The notes under the pieces: model-generated | Database searches by the model: none | What the model was told of the DNA's origin: nothing | Seen by the model: the letters and a program-made list of their open reading frames with translations, nothing else | Position numbers and translations under genes: made by a program | Assembly: GCA_002418825.1 (NCBI GenBank) | Contig: DIEW01000080.1 | Span: 1-30,709 of the forward strand | Source of the DNA: Syntrophaceae bacterium UBA5764 | Lineage (GTDB): Bacteria > Desulfobacterota > Syntrophia > Syntrophales > Smithellaceae | DNA length: 30,709 nucleotides | Reading direction: 5' to 3' | Shown: positions 15,654-23,163 of the stretch, in pieces | Position numbering within the stretch: position 1 is the stretch's first letter | How the letters are laid out: every line of letters starts with the position of its first letter

Positions 15654-16997
15654 TTAATTATTTTTTAAATCCGCTTTTATTTTTGCATACACTTCATAAG
15701 TAAAATCATCGTTGCGGTAAGGCAGCAATGAATTGTTATGATATATAGGTTCGGCCTGAATGTCAAAGGGTGAAGACTTGATTGCATCCGCCCACATTTT
15801 TGTGCCGGGAATGGGCGAGTATTCGGCAAGCATTGGTTTCGCGCCGCATTTTTTAACAAAATCAATACTTTCGGTTACTTCCGCCGCGCGCTGGTTCGGC
15901 AGACCGCAAAGCAGATAAATGCCGATATCATCAGTTTTGTAACCGGCGTTTTTCAAGTGCCGCACGCCTTCAGAGAGTTCTTTATTGACGACTTTTCCGC
16001 CTGTTTCTTTTTGCCTTTGGAAATCAGCCGTTTCAAAACCAAAGCGGATAGTTTTGAAGCCGGAAGTATAAAGCAGTTTTGCCAGCTCAGCGTCGATTTC
16101 GCGCAGATGCAGGCCGTTGGGGCAGTGAAACTGGCAGGTTAAATTTCTTCTTTTGATTTCGGCAAGCAGGGGAATAATCATTTTGTCCGGCTCGACCAAA
16201 AGCGCGTCGTCGTAAAAACTGAAATTAATCACGCCGGATTTTTTTTGCCAGTATTCAATTTCGTCGGCAACTTTTACCGGGTCGCGCCGGAGGAATTTTT
16301 TATTGAGAATATGCGACGAGCAGTAACTGCATCGGTAGGGACAGCCGCGTGATGTTGTTATGGGAAGCTGCTGTGTTTTGCCGATTAAATCAAAAGCAGG
16401 GTAGGGGTAAGAATCAAGATTCTCCTCATCGGGAAGATGTGTCGGTTTTTCTCCAAAAAGATTTTCCAGCAATTCCATAATTTGCGCTTCACCCGCGCCG
16501 GAGATAACATAATCTGCGCCGGAGTGTTTTACGGCGTGTTCGCGGCAAAGTGTCGCGTATTTTCCGCCCAGCACCAAGGGAACATGCGGCAATTCTTCTT
16601 TGATAATATTGATTGCTTCGAATACGCCCGGATACCAGTAAGTCATCATGGAAGTGACTAAAACAATGTCCGTATCCTGTTGTTTTCTTAAATCATCGCG
16701 CAGGATTTCTGGCAGGATTCCGTAGCGGCAATAATTTTTGGGCAGGAATTTGAGCTTATCCGGTTTGGGGACAATCTGGCGGTAAAATTTCCCCCGTCCA
16801 AAAGGATGCCGCCGCGGTTTTAAACCGCGTGCGAGCATTTCCGGATGATATGGGTCGAGGCAATCGATATAACTTACATGATGCCCGTTTTGACGCAAAA
16901 GCCCGCCCAAATACAAAAGTCCCAGAGGTTTCAGCCAGAAATCATAAGCGGCAAAATCATGAATCCAGGGATTGATTAAAAAAATATTTTTACCCAT
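15654..16997 (-). CDS. B12-binding-domain-type radical SAM protein
   Basis: This 447-residue protein has an N-terminal Rossmann-like cobalamin-binding-type domain (about 1-185: NIFLINPWIHDFAAYDFWLKP; LVLGGKYATL) and a radical SAM barrel. The 4Fe-4S cysteines are in CPYRCSYC (Cys219, 223, 226). SAM-site features such as FSFYDDALL and IRFGFETAD follow. The B12-binding DxHxxG motif is not seen, so cobalamin, if bound, would be base-off without a protein ligand. The family includes methyltransferases and ring-forming enzymes; the substrate here is unknown. No SPASM domain is seen. The start has no ribosome site, but matches the family N-terminus, and a promoter abuts it. It heads the operon of the small membrane protein, M16 pair and M20 gene. 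Confidence 0.9.
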   Translation of the reverse strand: MGKNIFLINPWIHDFAAYDFWLKPLGLLYLGGLLRQNGHHVSYIDCLDPYHPEMLARGLKPRRHPFGRGKFYRQIVPKPDKLKFLPKNYCRYGILPEILRDDLRKQQDTDIVLVTSMMTYWYPGVFEAINIIKEELPHVPLVLGGKYATLCREHAVKHSGADYVISGAGEAQIMELLENLFGEKPTHLPDEENLDSYPYPAFDLIGKTQQLPITTSRGCPYRCSYCSSHILNKKFLRRDPVKVADEIEYWQKKSGVINFSFYDDALLVEPDKMIIPLLAEIKRRNLTCQFHCPNGLHLREIDAELAKLLYTSGFKTIRFGFETADFQRQKETGGKVVNKELSEGVRHLKNAGYKTDDIGIYLLCGLPNQRAAEVTESIDFVKKCGAKPMLAEYSPIPGTKMWADAIKSSPFDIQAEPIYHNNSLLPYRNDDFTYEVYAKIKADLKNN

Positions 16998-17005
16998 GAT
17001 GATTA

Positions 17006-17034
17006 TATATATTTTATTTTGGGGATATTGTCCA
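17006..17034 (-). promoter_or_regulatory. Promoter abutting the radical SAM start codon
   Basis: On the minus strand TGGACA (17029-17034, five of six to consensus) and TATATA (17006-17011) are 17 bases apart. The expected start at about 16999-17000 leaves two or three bases before ATG 16997, and no Shine-Dalgarno is present. This agrees with a leaderless mRNA. The run is AT-rich, so a chance match is possible. Confidence 0.4.
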
Positions 17035-17109
17035 ATGATGTGCTGCTGTTAGTTTATTTTTGAAAGTAAATTAAAAATATTGTGGAATAATAAGAATAAA
17101 AACATAATT

Positions 17110-17129
17110 AAAAAGGCGTTATAACACCC
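17110..17129 (-). terminator. Intrinsic terminator of the methyltransferase gene
   Basis: On the minus strand, 39 bases past the methyltransferase stop, GGTGT-TATA-ACGCC forms a five-pair stem (one G-U) with a four-base loop. It can be extended by one more G-U pair and is followed directly by five T. It separates the methyltransferase from the radical SAM operon. Confidence 0.5.
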
Positions 17130-17167
17130 AAGTTCAGTGGCGGTGTTTAGTCCTTCGCTTGAGCGCG

Positions 17168-18154
17168 TTAATTGGTTACGCTCCCTTGAGCTTCCGGCCA
17201 GCCAAGATAGATGAGATAAGCATTGGGATATTCCTTTGAGTCGAGAATTTCCGTGAACTTCTCGTTGAAAAATGTATTCAACTCTTTTAATTCCTTGCGA
17301 AATCCAGACTTGGCAGCAAAGTAATTAATGATAACAAAAGCCATTGAAGTCGTCATAGTTCCATTTGGCCTAATAAATATCTCCAACCCTTTTTCCCTGG
17401 CGTATTGTTCAATATCCTGGATTCTGGGAAGTGTGCAGTCCAAATGTTCCTTGGCCCATTGGGAATTTGTGAGTTTGATGATCAGCTTTAGTCTCTCTTC
17501 GACATAGGTACCCTTTATATAAAAGGGATTCAGAAGAATGACCCCGCGCTTGGCCTTACTAAGTAATTGGTTCAAGAAAACTACGCGCTCTCTGACAGGA
17601 ATATGCTCAAGAACGTGGCACGATACGACGTAATCAAAAGAATGGTCAGCGAATGGCAGATTTGTTCCAGAAATTCCATTCACTTTAGGTTCTGCCAGGC
17701 AGTAAGAAGCATCTGGGATAAAAGAAGCAAGTTTACCGTTTCCTCCCCCAACGTCCAATACTGAGATATTTGATCCACTTGCTCTGTTGATGATTTCAGA
17801 AGCCAAAGAAAATAACCGAAAATATTGGTTGTGACTCATTCGCTTTAGGCTCGGAATAGATTGTCTGAGTTTAGACAATTTGCCCTCTACTGTATTTCGC
17901 TCTGCGCCTAAAGCCTCTGCTGTCTTAAGTTCTGCATAGGCCAGGTAATAGTTTCCCGCCCTTGAGGCATAATCAGCATACTTCAAATGTAAATTTTCAT
18001 TTAGAGGATCTTTGGTTAGCGCTTCGATTAATTCTTTTCTGTCACGGATTCCTGCATCTTTCTGTACAGCAACTTTATTTTCTGTTTCTTTGGTATTCCG
18101 GTTTTTTCGCAAACCGATTTTTCTTAAAGCTATCTTGGTTATTCGTCTGATCAT
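17168..18154 (-). CDS. TPR-containing class I SAM-dependent methyltransferase
   Basis: This 328-residue protein has a very basic N-terminus (about 1-22), a single TPR-like helical pair (about 52-84: NLHLKYADYASRAGNYYLAYAELKTAEAL) and a class I methyltransferase core. SAM-binding motif I is VLDVGGGNGKLASF at 132-145, and the post-I/motif II region is FDYVVSCHVLEHIP. The target is unknown; similar proteins occur in glycan, lipid and small-molecule loci. It stands alone, flanked by 170- and 288-base AT-rich spacers, and looks more AT-rich than its neighbours, which suggests later acquisition (inference). ATG 18154 has only a distant AAGAAG ribosome-like site. Confidence 0.8.
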   Translation of the reverse strand: MIRRITKIALRKIGLRKNRNTKETENKVAVQKDAGIRDRKELIEALTKDPLNENLHLKYADYASRAGNYYLAYAELKTAEALGAERNTVEGKLSKLRQSIPSLKRMSHNQYFRLFSLASEIINRASGSNISVLDVGGGNGKLASFIPDASYCLAEPKVNGISGTNLPFADHSFDYVVSCHVLEHIPVRERVVFLNQLLSKAKRGVILLNPFYIKGTYVEERLKLIIKLTNSQWAKEHLDCTLPRIQDIEQYAREKGLEIFIRPNGTMTTSMAFVIINYFAAKSGFRKELKELNTFFNEKFTEILDSKEYPNAYLIYLGWPEAQGSVTN

Positions 18155-18202
18155 GAATTTAGCACACTTCTTTAATGGTTCGTGATTTGACGCAAAATAA
18201 TG

Positions 18203-18221
18203 TTTATACAGTTTGTGTAAA
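18203..18221. promoter_or_regulatory. Near-perfect 8-3-8 palindrome, possible metal-regulator operator
   Basis: TTTATACA and TGTGTAAA flank a GTT centre with one mismatch, and another TGTAAA half-site lies at 18224-18229. It resembles in style the TACA-Nx-TGTA operators of copper-responsive repressors, but no regulator gene is in the window and the site is over 200 bases from the ATPase start. The role is a guess. Confidence 0.25.
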
Positions 18222-18240
18222 TCTGTAAACGCTTATAACC

Positions 18241-18260
18241 GCTTTCTATAAAGCTTTTTT
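18241..18260 (+). terminator. Short terminator-like hairpin ahead of the CopB gene
   Basis: GCTTT-CTAT-AAAGC is a perfect five-pair stem with a four-base loop, followed by six T on the plus strand. No gene ends just upstream on that strand, so it is either leader attenuation of a transcript starting further left or a chance AT-rich structure. Confidence 0.3.
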
Positions 18261-18357
18261 CTGTGTTGGGAATGTTACCAGTATTACTAAATGAAATCAA
18301 GTTCTTAAAGATTAATTTATGAATTTCCGATAACGATTTATACGGGCTGCATAAATC

Positions 18358-18391
18358 AAGGCATATTAGCCTTTATTAAGGCTATTATTTT
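18358..18391 (+). promoter_or_regulatory. Two mutually exclusive hairpins upstream of the CopB gene (attenuator-like)
   Basis: Hairpin A pairs AAGGC (18358-18362) with GCCTT (18369-18373). Hairpin B pairs TAGCCTT (18367-18373) with AAGGCTA (18378-18384) around a TATT loop and is followed by TTATTTT. The shared middle arm means only one can form, the layout of an antiterminator/terminator pair. Stems are short and a promoter upstream is not proven. Confidence 0.35.
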
Positions 18392-18442
18392 AATTGGCTT
18401 TTAGTATATTTATTTTGGTATAAATAATAAAAGGAGATGGCC

Positions 18443-20527
18443 ATGGCTGACAACACACACGAACATAGTCATCACGCCCATCATGAGCACATACACGGAC
18501 AACATGCTGCGCATGTGCAGGCACCGGCTAAGTATCCTTCGCCTGAACATTCTACCGAGCATCATCATGGCCATAAAAACGGCCACGCGCATATGATCGA
18601 CGATTTTAAGAAAAGGTTCCGGATATCACTTGCGCTCACCTTGCCGGTGTTGCTGCTTACACCCATGGTACAGATGTTTCTGGGGCTGGGCGATTCTCTG
18701 CGTTTCCCCGGCGATGAATATATCCTTTTTGTCTTATCCTCGATTATTTTCTTTTACGGCGGCTGGCCTTTTTTAAGAGGAATTGTCGCAGAATTCAAGG
18801 CCGCCCAGCCCGGAATGATGACGCTCATTGCTGTGGCCATCACCGCGGCTTACCTGTACAGCTCGGTAGTGGTGTTTGGATTGCCCGGCATGATTTTTTT
18901 CTGGGAGCTCGCGACGCTGATCGACATCATGCTTCTGGGGCACTGGATTGAAATGCGCTCGGTCATGGGCGCATCAAGGGCGCTTACGGAACTTGCCCGC
19001 CTTATGCCTTCGGAAGCGCACAAGCTCATGGATGACGGAAGCTTTAAAGATGTTCCTCTAACTGAGCTAAAAATAAATGACCTTGTTTTGGTAAAGCCGG
19101 GCGAAAAAATTCCCGCGGACGGCGAGGTAACGGAAGGGGAATCTTCCGTCAATGAAGCAATGCTTACCGGGGAATCCACGCCCATTCATAAGAAAAAAGG
19201 CGTGCCGGTTATCGGCGGCTCGCTAAACGGCGAAGGCGCGCTTACGGTGCAAATTAAAAAACTGGGCAAAGATTCATTTCTCGAGCAGGTGATACAACTG
19301 GTAAGCGAGGCGCAGGAAAGCAAATCCAAAACACAGGATACGGCCAACCGCTTTGCCTTTTATTTAACCGTGGCCGCGATTACGGTCGCGCTCACGACGG
19401 TTTTAGCGTGGTATCTGGGTATGAACAAAGATTTTGCCTTTTCGCTGGAAAGAGCCGTCACGGTGATGGTTATTGCCTGTCCGCACGCGCTGGGACTGGC
19501 GGTGCCGCTGGTGGTCGCTGTTTCCACGTCGCTCGCGGCGATAAACGGTTTATTAATCCGCGACCGGGCGGCATTTGAAAACGCCAGAAAAATCAACGCG
19601 GTGATATTTGATAAAACGGGCACGCTTACGCAGGGAAAATTCGGTGTCACGGATGTGCTGGTTTTTGCCGATGGTCTGTCCAAAGAAGAATTGTTGACAT
19701 ACGCGGCGTCCGTGGAGATGCACTCCGAACATCCGCTGGCCAAAGGCATTGTGGCGGCGGCGGGAAAAACAATTCATCCGCAGGAATTCAAAATAATTCC
19801 TGGCAGCGGCGCGCAGGGTAAAGTTGACAATAAACTGGTGCAGGTGGTCAGCCCCGCTTACATGAAGGAAAATATAACCGAAGTGCAGGATAAAAGAATT
19901 GTTGAACTGCACGCGCAGGGTAAAACTGTTGTCTATGTAATTCTGGAGGGCAAAATCGCGGGGGCAGTAGCGCTGGCTGATTTACTGAGGCCGGAAGCAA
20001 AAGAAACGATACTCAAGCTGCAGAATCAGGGCGTCAAGTGCATGATGCTCACCGGCGATAACCGCATGGTGGCCAAGTGGGTCGCCTCGGAAATCGGTTT
20101 GGATGAATATTTTGCCGAGGTTATGTCGCATGAGAAAGCGCAAAAAATAAAAGAAGTGCAGTCACGCGGGTATATTGTGGCCATGACCGGCGACGGTATC
20201 AATGACGCGCCGGCGCTGGCGCAGGCCGATGTTGGCATTGCCGTGGGCGCGGGCACGGATGTGGCGATAGAAACGGCGGATATTATTCTGGTACACTCCA
20301 ATCCGAATGATGTTCTGGGCGTTATCAGTTTGGCCAAAGCGACTTACCGCAAACTGATTCAAAATCTTATCTGGGCGACCGGCTACAACATTGTGGCCAT
20401 CCCACTGGCCGCGGGCGTTCTTTACAACACGGGCATCGTCATCAGTCCGGCCATCGGCGCGGTTTTGATGTCGCTCAGCACCGTTATCGTCGCCATCAAC
20501 GCGCGCTTGCTGAAACTGAAGCAATAG
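18443..20527 (+). CDS. copB: CopB-type (P1B-3) heavy-metal-translocating P-type ATPase
   Basis: This inner-membrane pump of 694 residues exports copper (Cu2+/Cu+) or silver. It lacks a CxxC metal-binding domain and instead has about 17 His among the first 50 residues. The transmembrane metal motif is CPH (ACPHALGLAVP, residues 346-348), which defines the P1B-3/CopB class rather than CPC. Also visible are TGES in MLTGEST, the phosphorylated Asp in DKTGTLT (about 390), the HP locus SEHPLAKG, TGDGINDAPA, and the C-terminal helices GYNIVAIPL and MSLST. ATG 18437 directly abuts AAAAGGAG, leaving no spacing, so ATG 18443 with 6-base spacing is the likely start. It is a single-gene unit with no visible regulator or chaperone neighbour. 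Confidence 0.94.
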   Translation: MADNTHEHSHHAHHEHIHGQHAAHVQAPAKYPSPEHSTEHHHGHKNGHAHMIDDFKKRFRISLALTLPVLLLTPMVQMFLGLGDSLRFPGDEYILFVLSSIIFFYGGWPFLRGIVAEFKAAQPGMMTLIAVAITAAYLYSSVVVFGLPGMIFFWELATLIDIMLLGHWIEMRSVMGASRALTELARLMPSEAHKLMDDGSFKDVPLTELKINDLVLVKPGEKIPADGEVTEGESSVNEAMLTGESTPIHKKKGVPVIGGSLNGEGALTVQIKKLGKDSFLEQVIQLVSEAQESKSKTQDTANRFAFYLTVAAITVALTTVLAWYLGMNKDFAFSLERAVTVMVIACPHALGLAVPLVVAVSTSLAAINGLLIRDRAAFENARKINAVIFDKTGTLTQGKFGVTDVLVFADGLSKEELLTYAASVEMHSEHPLAKGIVAAAGKTIHPQEFKIIPGSGAQGKVDNKLVQVVSPAYMKENITEVQDKRIVELHAQGKTVVYVILEGKIAGAVALADLLRPEAKETILKLQNQGVKCMMLTGDNRMVAKWVASEIGLDEYFAEVMSHEKAQKIKEVQSRGYIVAMTGDGINDAPALAQADVGIAVGAGTDVAIETADIILVHSNPNDVLGVISLAKATYRKLIQNLIWATGYNIVAIPLAAGVLYNTGIVISPAIGAVLMSLSTVIVAINARLLKLKQ

Positions 20528-20798
20528 ATTAGGGTTTTATGCGGTAACATCAGGATTATGTTTCATAATATCAGTAAGTTAGGCACGGATAAAGCAATTT
20601 ATAATTGACATAATTTTTTTGCGCAAGTATATAAGCAGATAATCAAACGATTTTTCAAGAATATCGCTGTAATATCGTAGTTACATTATCGGAAACTGAA
20701 CCGGGGAAATAACCTGCAATCGATTAATTTTGATGACTTATGAAAGTGCTTAACACGGACGCTACATTTGTTTTCGCAGAACATTTACGGAGAAAGTG
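20528..20798. other. Intergenic region, CopB to trehalose gene, with promoter and long leader
   Basis: No gene is seen in these 271 bases. They include a small palindrome ATTATG-TTT-CATAAT (20555-20569) without a T-run, the promoter at 20605-20633, and a leader of roughly 160 bases. The leader contains three similar heptamers AATATCG/AATATCG/ATTATCG at 20660, 20671 and 20685. Confidence 0.5.
20605..20633 (+). promoter_or_regulatory. Promoter of the trehalose synthase/phosphatase gene
   Basis: A perfect TTGACA (20605-20610) is separated by 17 bases from TATATA (20628-20633). The start would be near 20640, giving an unusually long leader of about 160 bases. It may also feed the PTS genes downstream, although an inverted repeat follows the trehalose gene. 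Confidence 0.55.
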
Positions 20799-23000
20799 AT
20801 GAGACTGCTTGTTGTATCCAACAGACTGCCCGTCACCGTTTCGGAAAAAGAAGGGCAGATAAAATTTCAGAAAAGCGCCGGCGGCCTTGTTTCCGGCTTG
20901 AGCGTGTATCTTGATTCCCTGAAGAGTTCTTCCATTGTGGAAAAGAAATATCTCTGGATAGGATGGCCGGGCGTGGCCGTTGCGGAAAAGAAAAAAGATG
21001 AAGTAAAGAAAAAATTATTGAGTGAGGTTTATTCCTATCCCGTTTTTATTTCCGCAAAAGAAATGGACAACTTCTATCATGGCTTTTGCAATAAAACCAT
21101 CTGGCCGCTTTTTCACTATTTTCCTTCTTATACAGTTTACGATGACGCGTACTGGGAAACCTACAAAAAAATGAATGAGACTTTTCGTGATGCCGTTCTG
21201 GAAGTTGTCCGGCCCACCGACGCTATCTGGATACATGATTACCACCTTATGCTGCTGCCCAAAATGCTGCGTAAGAAACTGCGAAATCCCATCGGTTTTT
21301 TTCTGCACATTCCGTTTCCGAGTTTTGAGATGTTTCGCCTTCTTCCGGGCAAATGGCGCACACAGATACTGGAAGGATTGTTAGGCGCGCATTTGATTGG
21401 TTTCCACACGCACGACTATACGCAGTATTTTTTACGGTGCGTTCACCGCATACTGGGGCATGAGCATAATATGGGGAAAATAATCGTTGATGACCATGTG
21501 ATTAAAGCCGATACTTTTCCCATGGGCATTGATTTTAAAAAATACCACAATGCCGTATGCACGAAGGAAGTGCAGAAGCACAAAAAAGAACTCAAAAAAA
21601 CGCTGGGTGATTACAAGGTAATTCTTTCCATCGACCGTCTTGATTACACAAAAGGCATTCTCAAGCGCCTGCAGGCTTACGAGGCGTTCCTGGAAAAAAA
21701 TCAAGAGTGGCACGGCAAAGTTATTATGGTAATGGTCGTCGTTCCTTCGCGAATCGACGTGGAACATTATCAGGAAATGAAAAGACAGATAGACGCGCTG
21801 GCGGGGAAAATTAGCGGCAAATTCGGCACTTTGAGCTGGACGCCTATTTTATATCAGTACAAATCTCTTCCTTTTCATCCGCTGGTCGCTCTTTACAGCG
21901 TCAGTGATGTGGCGCTGATTACGCCGCTGCGAGACGGCATGAATCTGATTGCCAAGGAATATATTGCCGCCAAAAAAGACATGACCGGCGTTTTAATCCT
22001 CAGTGAAATGACCGGAGCGTCGCGCGAAATGGGAGAAGCGATAATTATGAATCCGAATAACGTGGAAGAAATCGTGGACGCCCTGGAAAAAGCGATGAGT
22101 ATGCCCGAAAAAGAACAAATCAGACGAAATCAGGCTTTGCAAAAAAGACTCGAATCTTATGACGTAAGCAAATGGGCGGAAAGCTTCATCAATGATTTGG
22201 TGGCGCTGAGGGAAGAACAAAGAAAGTTCAACGATAAAATATTGGGACCGGCGGCAAGAAAAATACTGGTTAAAGACTTTATGAAAGCGAAAAGAAGGCT
22301 TGTCTTTCTGGATTATGACGGGACGCTCATTCCTTTTTCCGAAGATCCGCGAACGGCGAAGCCGGGCAGAAAACTTTTAAAAATACTGGAAGGAATCGCG
22401 GCAAACGAGAAAACTCAAATTGTGCTGACCAGCGGCAGAAACAGGGATACACTGCAAAACTGGTTCGGTTCCTTGGATATAGGGTTAATCGCCGAACACG
22501 GTATTTGGCTTAAAAGAAAAAGTAAAGATTGGCAGATGATCAAACCCCTGACCAATGAGTGGAAAACGCAAATACTTCCGGTGCTGGAAACTTACGCGGA
22601 CAGGCTTCCCGGCTCTTTCGTTGAGGAAAAAGAATATTCTGCGGTGTGGCATTACCGGCGTGCTGATACGGAAACGGGTTCGCTTATCGCCAAGGAACTT
22701 GTGGATTATTTAATCAACTTTACGGCGAATATCGATGTCCAGGTCATGCAGGGTCACAAGGTAATCGAAATTGCGGATGTGGACGTGAATAAAAGCAGCG
22801 CGGGGATGCATTGGCTTTCCGGGAACAAGGCCGATTTCATTATGGCCATAGGCGACGATTGGACTGATGAATATCTCTTTAAAGTTTTGCCGAAGACCGC
22901 TTATACAATTCGCGTGGGTATGACGCAATCATACGCCCGGTTTCATTTGCGCAACAACAAAGAAGTTTTGGAGCTGCTGGGCCGGCTGGTTAGAAGCTGA
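20799..23000 (+). CDS. otsAB: Bifunctional trehalose-6-phosphate synthase / phosphatase
   Basis: One 733-residue protein combines both steps from UDP-glucose and glucose-6-phosphate to trehalose. The GT20 synthase domain (about 1-475) has MRLLVVSNRLP, IHDYHLMLLP (145-154), IDRLDYTKG (278-286) and RDGMNLIAKEY (378-388). The HAD phosphatase domain (about 498-733) has DYDGTL (505-510), the LTSGR motif, IAEHG and GDDWTDEYLF. Both domains look intact. GTG 20796 and ATG 20799 are adjacent; GGAG at 20789-20792 suits the ATG better. Trehalose is a compatible solute and stress protectant. Fused OtsA-OtsB proteins are usual in eukaryotes and in several bacterial groups. The next genes are PTS components. 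Confidence 0.95.
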   Translation: MRLLVVSNRLPVTVSEKEGQIKFQKSAGGLVSGLSVYLDSLKSSSIVEKKYLWIGWPGVAVAEKKKDEVKKKLLSEVYSYPVFISAKEMDNFYHGFCNKTIWPLFHYFPSYTVYDDAYWETYKKMNETFRDAVLEVVRPTDAIWIHDYHLMLLPKMLRKKLRNPIGFFLHIPFPSFEMFRLLPGKWRTQILEGLLGAHLIGFHTHDYTQYFLRCVHRILGHEHNMGKIIVDDHVIKADTFPMGIDFKKYHNAVCTKEVQKHKKELKKTLGDYKVILSIDRLDYTKGILKRLQAYEAFLEKNQEWHGKVIMVMVVVPSRIDVEHYQEMKRQIDALAGKISGKFGTLSWTPILYQYKSLPFHPLVALYSVSDVALITPLRDGMNLIAKEYIAAKKDMTGVLILSEMTGASREMGEAIIMNPNNVEEIVDALEKAMSMPEKEQIRRNQALQKRLESYDVSKWAESFINDLVALREEQRKFNDKILGPAARKILVKDFMKAKRRLVFLDYDGTLIPFSEDPRTAKPGRKLLKILEGIAANEKTQIVLTSGRNRDTLQNWFGSLDIGLIAEHGIWLKRKSKDWQMIKPLTNEWKTQILPVLETYADRLPGSFVEEKEYSAVWHYRRADTETGSLIAKELVDYLINFTANIDVQVMQGHKVIEIADVDVNKSSAGMHWLSGNKADFIMAIGDDWTDEYLFKVLPKTAYTIRVGMTQSYARFHLRNNKEVLELLGRLVRS

Positions 23001-23018
23001 ACAAATCGCTGATTTGTT
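23000..23018. repeat. Perfect inverted repeat directly after the trehalose gene stop
   Basis: AACAAATC-GCT-GATTTGTT is an eight-pair perfect hairpin whose first base is the last base of the stop codon. It lacks a proper T-run (it continues ATCAG), so it may be a weak terminator, an mRNA 3'-end stabiliser or a protein site. Confidence 0.35.
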
Positions 23019-23163
23019 ATCAGTTCATAGATTTTCTGATGTAAATCTTAAGCAATCACAAAGAATTACGCGGTATTCCCAAATTGACACAAAGCGCCAT
23101 TTATGTTAGCTAAATTATCCGGATAGGGATTCTAGGTGTAAAAATTACTCAAGTTGATAAACA

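Larger units (their letters stand above)
18155..18442. other. AT-rich divergent intergenic region, methyltransferase / CopB ATPase
   Basis: The 288 bases hold no convincing gene. They contain an imperfect palindrome at 18203-18221 (TTTATACA-GTT-TGTGTAAA, seven of eight pairs); a terminator-like hairpin with T-run at 18241-18260; and two overlapping hairpins at 18358-18384. A -10-like TATAAA at 18419-18424 with a poor TTGGCT 19 bases upstream is the best promoter guess for the ATPase. On the other strand, TTTACA-N16-TATTTT overlaps the palindrome and could serve the methyltransferase. Confidence 0.5.

Noticed and set aside
17002..17007. TATAAT box nearest the radical SAM start as the -10 element
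   Set aside because: No -35 match at 16-18 bases, and it is only 4 bases from the ATG; TATATA at 17006-17011 with TGGACA fits better.
18437..18442. First ATG of the CopB frame as the start
   Set aside because: AAAAGGAG ends on the base before this ATG, leaving no spacing; the ATG six bases later has normal spacing.
23084..23112. Promoter for EIID from the perfect TTGACA at 23084
   Set aside because: No -10-like hexamer at 16-18 bases (TAGCTA at 17).
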